NCBI GenBank assembly: GCA_945483525.1
Contig: CALYRV010000033.1
Span: 1 to 16,956 of the forward strand
Length of the DNA stretch: 16,956 bases
DNA from: an uncultured Verrucomicrobiota bacterium
GTDB lineage: Bacteria > Verrucomicrobiota > Kiritimatiellia > RFP12 > UBA1067
Reading direction: 5' to 3'
Of the stretch, positions 15,379 to 16,956 are shown piece after piece (within the stretch, counting starts at the first letter, position 1; every line of letters starts with the position of its first letter). The notes beneath the pieces were generated by a model. It searched no databases, was not told the DNA's origin, and saw only the letters and a list, made by a program, of their open reading frames with translations. The translations under genes and the position numbers were made by a program.

Positions 15379-16354
15379 TCTTCAGCTCCTTAAACGCCGC
15401 CTTGATATATCCAGGCGAGAACGCGCTTCCATGCGGAGTGCGAATCAAGTTCCGAGGCAATTCCGCGGCAGACATCGCCGCAATATCGTATTTTCGCTCC
15501 GCTTTCGAGAGCTTGGCGACATGCTTCGCCAACACCGTCGGCTCGTGCTTGAACACGTCAAGATACGCCGCGGCAATCCTGCCGCTCCGAAGCGCCGAGA
15601 GCAATGCCCGTTCGTCAACCGCATTGCCACGCCCCACATTGACCACGACACATTTCTTTGAGAGCATCGATATTAGCCTGGCATCGAGAAAATCATCCGT
15701 TCCAGTATCGGACGGCAACGCGAGGATCAGCCAGTCAGCCGAGCAGAGTGTGGAATGCAGGGCGCGGAGTGCGGAACGACACCCTGCACCCCGCACCTTG
15801 CACCTTGTACGTAGCAGATCACACTCAGAGTGGGAAAGGCCGCGCACCGACACCCCGAAATCGGAAAGTCGCGCAGCTATGGCCTTGCCGATGCGCCCAT
15901 AGCCTATGATTACCGCCCTGGTGCCTGCAACATCCATCGTCTTCTCCGCCCGAAGACTTCTCGGCCATAACGGCTCGGACGCGAAGAACCCGTGCGCATA
16001 CGCAAGGACGAACGCAAGTACAGTCTCGGAAATGATCGCCCCGTGAAAACCGCCGTGATGAACGGCCGGAGCCAGAGACCGTGAGCAGACAACGGACGGG
16101 GGAGGATCGACAAGCTCGCGACCGGCGGCGGGAGTGGCGACCAGCTTCAGCTTAGGAGCATGCGCGTACCATTCCGACTTAAAATGCCAAGTGATCACAT
16201 GAGTAGCCCGCGGAAGCGCCGCCAAGAAAGACCTCTCCGTCTTGGCTTGAACCACCTTCGCCCGCCCCCGCAGGAGCGACCTGAGATACTTTAGGTCGTC
16301 TGCGTTCGCCCGAAAACACTTCTCAGGCCATTGTAGAAATACTAATACCTCCAC
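15362..16354 (-). CDS. D-2-hydroxyacid dehydrogenase (NAD-binding) with repeat insertion
   Basis: Member of the D-isomer 2-hydroxyacid dehydrogenase family (330 aa), which interconverts 2-oxoacids and D-2-hydroxyacids. Seen are HGAIISETVLAFVLA (about 104-118), the nucleotide motif GYGRIG (151-156), NVGRGNAVDE with catalytic Arg242, LDVFKHEP with Glu271, and catalytic His308 in TPHGSAFSP. The catalytic Arg-Glu-His set is intact, so it is probably active. The substrate (glyoxylate, hydroxypyruvate or other) cannot be told. Residues about 182-204, between the nucleotide fold's SECDLL and ADWLILALP, are Arg/Cys/Ala/Leu-rich and are encoded entirely by two opposing repeat arrays. The start is GTG at 16354, which directly borders another array carrying GAAGAG. 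No ATG would keep the first strand (VLVFLQWP). It lies 21 bp after the ligase stop and overlaps tsaE. Confidence 0.88.
   Translation of the reverse strand: MEVLVFLQWPEKCFRANADDLKYLRSLLRGRAKVVQAKTERSFLAALPRATHVITWHFKSEWYAHAPKLKLVATPAAGRELVDPPPSVVCSRSLAPAVHHGGFHGAIISETVLAFVLAYAHGFFASEPLWPRSLRAEKTMDVAGTRAVIIGYGRIGKAIAARLSDFGVSVRGLSHSECDLLRTRCKVRGAGCRSALRALHSTLCSADWLILALPSDTGTDDFLDARLISMLSKKCVVVNVGRGNAVDERALLSALRSGRIAAAYLDVFKHEPTVLAKHVAKLSKAERKYDIAAMSAAELPRNLIRTPHGSAFSPGYIKAAFKELKNESLI
15743..15815. repeat. Two head-to-head 7-bp arrays inside the dehydrogenase gene
   Basis: On the + strand the left array (15743-15777) has five units of the type GCRGRRY (GCAGAGT, GTGGAAT, GCAGGGC, GCGGAGT, GCGGAAC). 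After GAC, the right array (15781-15815) has five units of the type ACCYYGC (ACCCTGC, ACCCCGC, ACCTTGC, ACCTTGT and a degenerate ACGTAGC). They are inverted relative to each other and could fold into a long imperfect hairpin. Both are read in frame. The right array is the rfbB unit in the opposite orientation. Confidence 0.9.
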
Positions 16355-16376
16355 AACTCTTCACTCTTCACTTTAT
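16355..16376. repeat. Short ACTCTTC array upstream of the dehydrogenase
   Basis: On the + strand there are two perfect ACTCTTC units (16356-16369) followed by ACTTTAT. It fills the 21-bp gap between the ligase stop and the GTG start of the dehydrogenase. It is the same family as the arrays inside and upstream of ugd. On the transcribed strand it reads GAAGAGT, which could act as a weak ribosome site. Confidence 0.8.
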
Positions 16377-16956
16377 CACGGCTCGTCGATGGTGCCCTTA
16401 TAAGTGACGCGACGGACCTTGCCAATCGAGGTGCGCTCCAGCGGCTCGTGCTTGACCACGACCTTGCGAACACGCTTATAGTCGGCAAGTTCCGCGGAAC
16501 GCTCCTGCACACGCTTGGAGACATCCTTCTCGATTTCACACCAATCCGGCTCGACACCCTTGTTCTGTGACTTGTAGAAGTCGACATTCGGATAACAAAT
16601 CGCGCCTACGCGTTCTCCGGGAAGTCCGCCATTGGTATAGCCGACGACGATGATGTCCGCCACCGCAGGATCGGCGGCGATCACCTTCTCGACCTCTTCG
16701 GGATAGATGTTCTTGCCCTCGCGGTTGACGATGAGCGCTTTCTTGCGCCCGCGGATCGTGAGATAACCCTCTTCATCCTGCGACGCAAGATCGCCGGTCA
16801 TGAACCACTCGCCGTCAAACGATTCCTTCGTGGCCTTCTCATTGTGGAAGTAGCCCTTCATGACGTTCGGACCCTTCACCTGAAGCTCGCCGACGCCGTT
16901 TTCGGTCTTATCCACGATACGGACCTCTCCACCTTCGCAGGGACGGCCGATGGGTC
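16376..16956 (-). CDS. AMP-forming acyl-CoA/acyl-ACP synthetase-like ligase, C-terminal part
   Basis: The 3' part (about 192 residues) of an ANL-superfamily adenylating enzyme that runs off the right edge, so no start is visible. The frame reads PIGRPCEGGEVRIVD at the window edge, then GELQVKGPNVMKGYF, then the hinge region WFMTGDLASQDEEGYLTIRGRKKALI with the conserved Asp and Arg, NREGKNIYPEEVEKVI, and near the end RTSIGKVRRVTYKG, where GK carries the C-terminal catalytic lysine. This pattern fits long-chain fatty acyl-CoA or acyl-ACP synthetases, but the substrate-binding half is outside the window. The stop TGA is 21 bp before the dehydrogenase start. That gap is a repeat array. It probably belongs to one unit with the dehydrogenase and tsaE, though no shared pathway is evident. 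Confidence 0.88.
   Translation of the reverse strand, partial: PIGRPCEGGEVRIVDKTENGVGELQVKGPNVMKGYFHNEKATKESFDGEWFMTGDLASQDEEGYLTIRGRKKALIVNREGKNIYPEEVEKVIAADPAVADIIVVGYTNGGLPGERVGAICYPNVDFYKSQNKGVEPDWCEIEKDVSKRVQERSAELADYKRVRKVVVKHEPLERTSIGKVRRVTYKGTIDEP

Overview
The window is about 17 kb of moderately GC-rich DNA in which every supportable gene lies on the minus strand, so transcription runs from high to low coordinates. It contains two partial and thirteen complete genes. The longest non-coding gap is about 78 bp (6291-6368), so no stretch over 300 bp lacks a gene, and I see no RNA genes, transposases, integrases or CRISPR arrays. The outer-membrane export genes show a Gram-negative cell. 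The gene types (eukaryote-like UDP-glucose dehydrogenase, stand-alone AICAR transformylase, ThrH-type phosphatase) and the dispersed short tandem arrays remind me of the PVC superphylum (Verrucomicrobiota / Kiritimatiellota / Lentisphaerota). That placement is an inference from recollection of such genomes, not something the sequence proves.

Layout in transcription order. (1) 16956-14959: the 3' part of an acyl/AMP ligase, a D-2-hydroxyacid dehydrogenase and tsaE. (2) 14929-6369: a surface-polysaccharide operon behind a near-perfect sigma70-type promoter (TTGACA, 18 bp, TATAAT) whose -35 overlaps the end of tsaE. It holds a short Wza/OPX-like export protein, a secreted protein of unknown function, an outer-membrane beta-barrel, an O-antigen ligase/polymerase-like membrane protein, a Wzc-type tyrosine kinase/chain-length regulator, dTDP-glucose 4,6-dehydratase and what looks like an internally deleted GH20-like glycosidase. 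(3) 6290-1: a second unit behind an extended -10 promoter. It holds a stand-alone AICAR formyltransferase, ThrH, UDP-glucose 6-dehydrogenase, GDP-mannose dehydratase, GDP-fucose synthase and the 5' half of argS. Genes mostly overlap by 4 bp or are separated by a few bases.

Together, units 2 and 3 can make dTDP-4-keto-6-deoxyglucose, UDP-glucuronate and GDP-L-fucose and can polymerise and export a polymer. Glycosyltransferases and a flippase are not in the window and must lie elsewhere.

The most unusual signal is a set of eight short tandem-repeat arrays, mostly of 7-bp units and often exactly five units (35 bp). They lie both between genes (5' of gmd, ugd and the dehydrogenase) and in frame inside conserved enzymes (argS, ugd, rfbB, the dehydrogenase and the GH20-like gene), where they encode low-complexity peptides at surface-loop positions. 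In argS and ugd the array is joined to a hairpin with CTTG...CAAG ends, giving a composite array-plus-hairpin element. This looks like a dispersed, possibly mobile, repeat family that invades protein-coding genes, and I regard it as the best candidate for something undescribed here.
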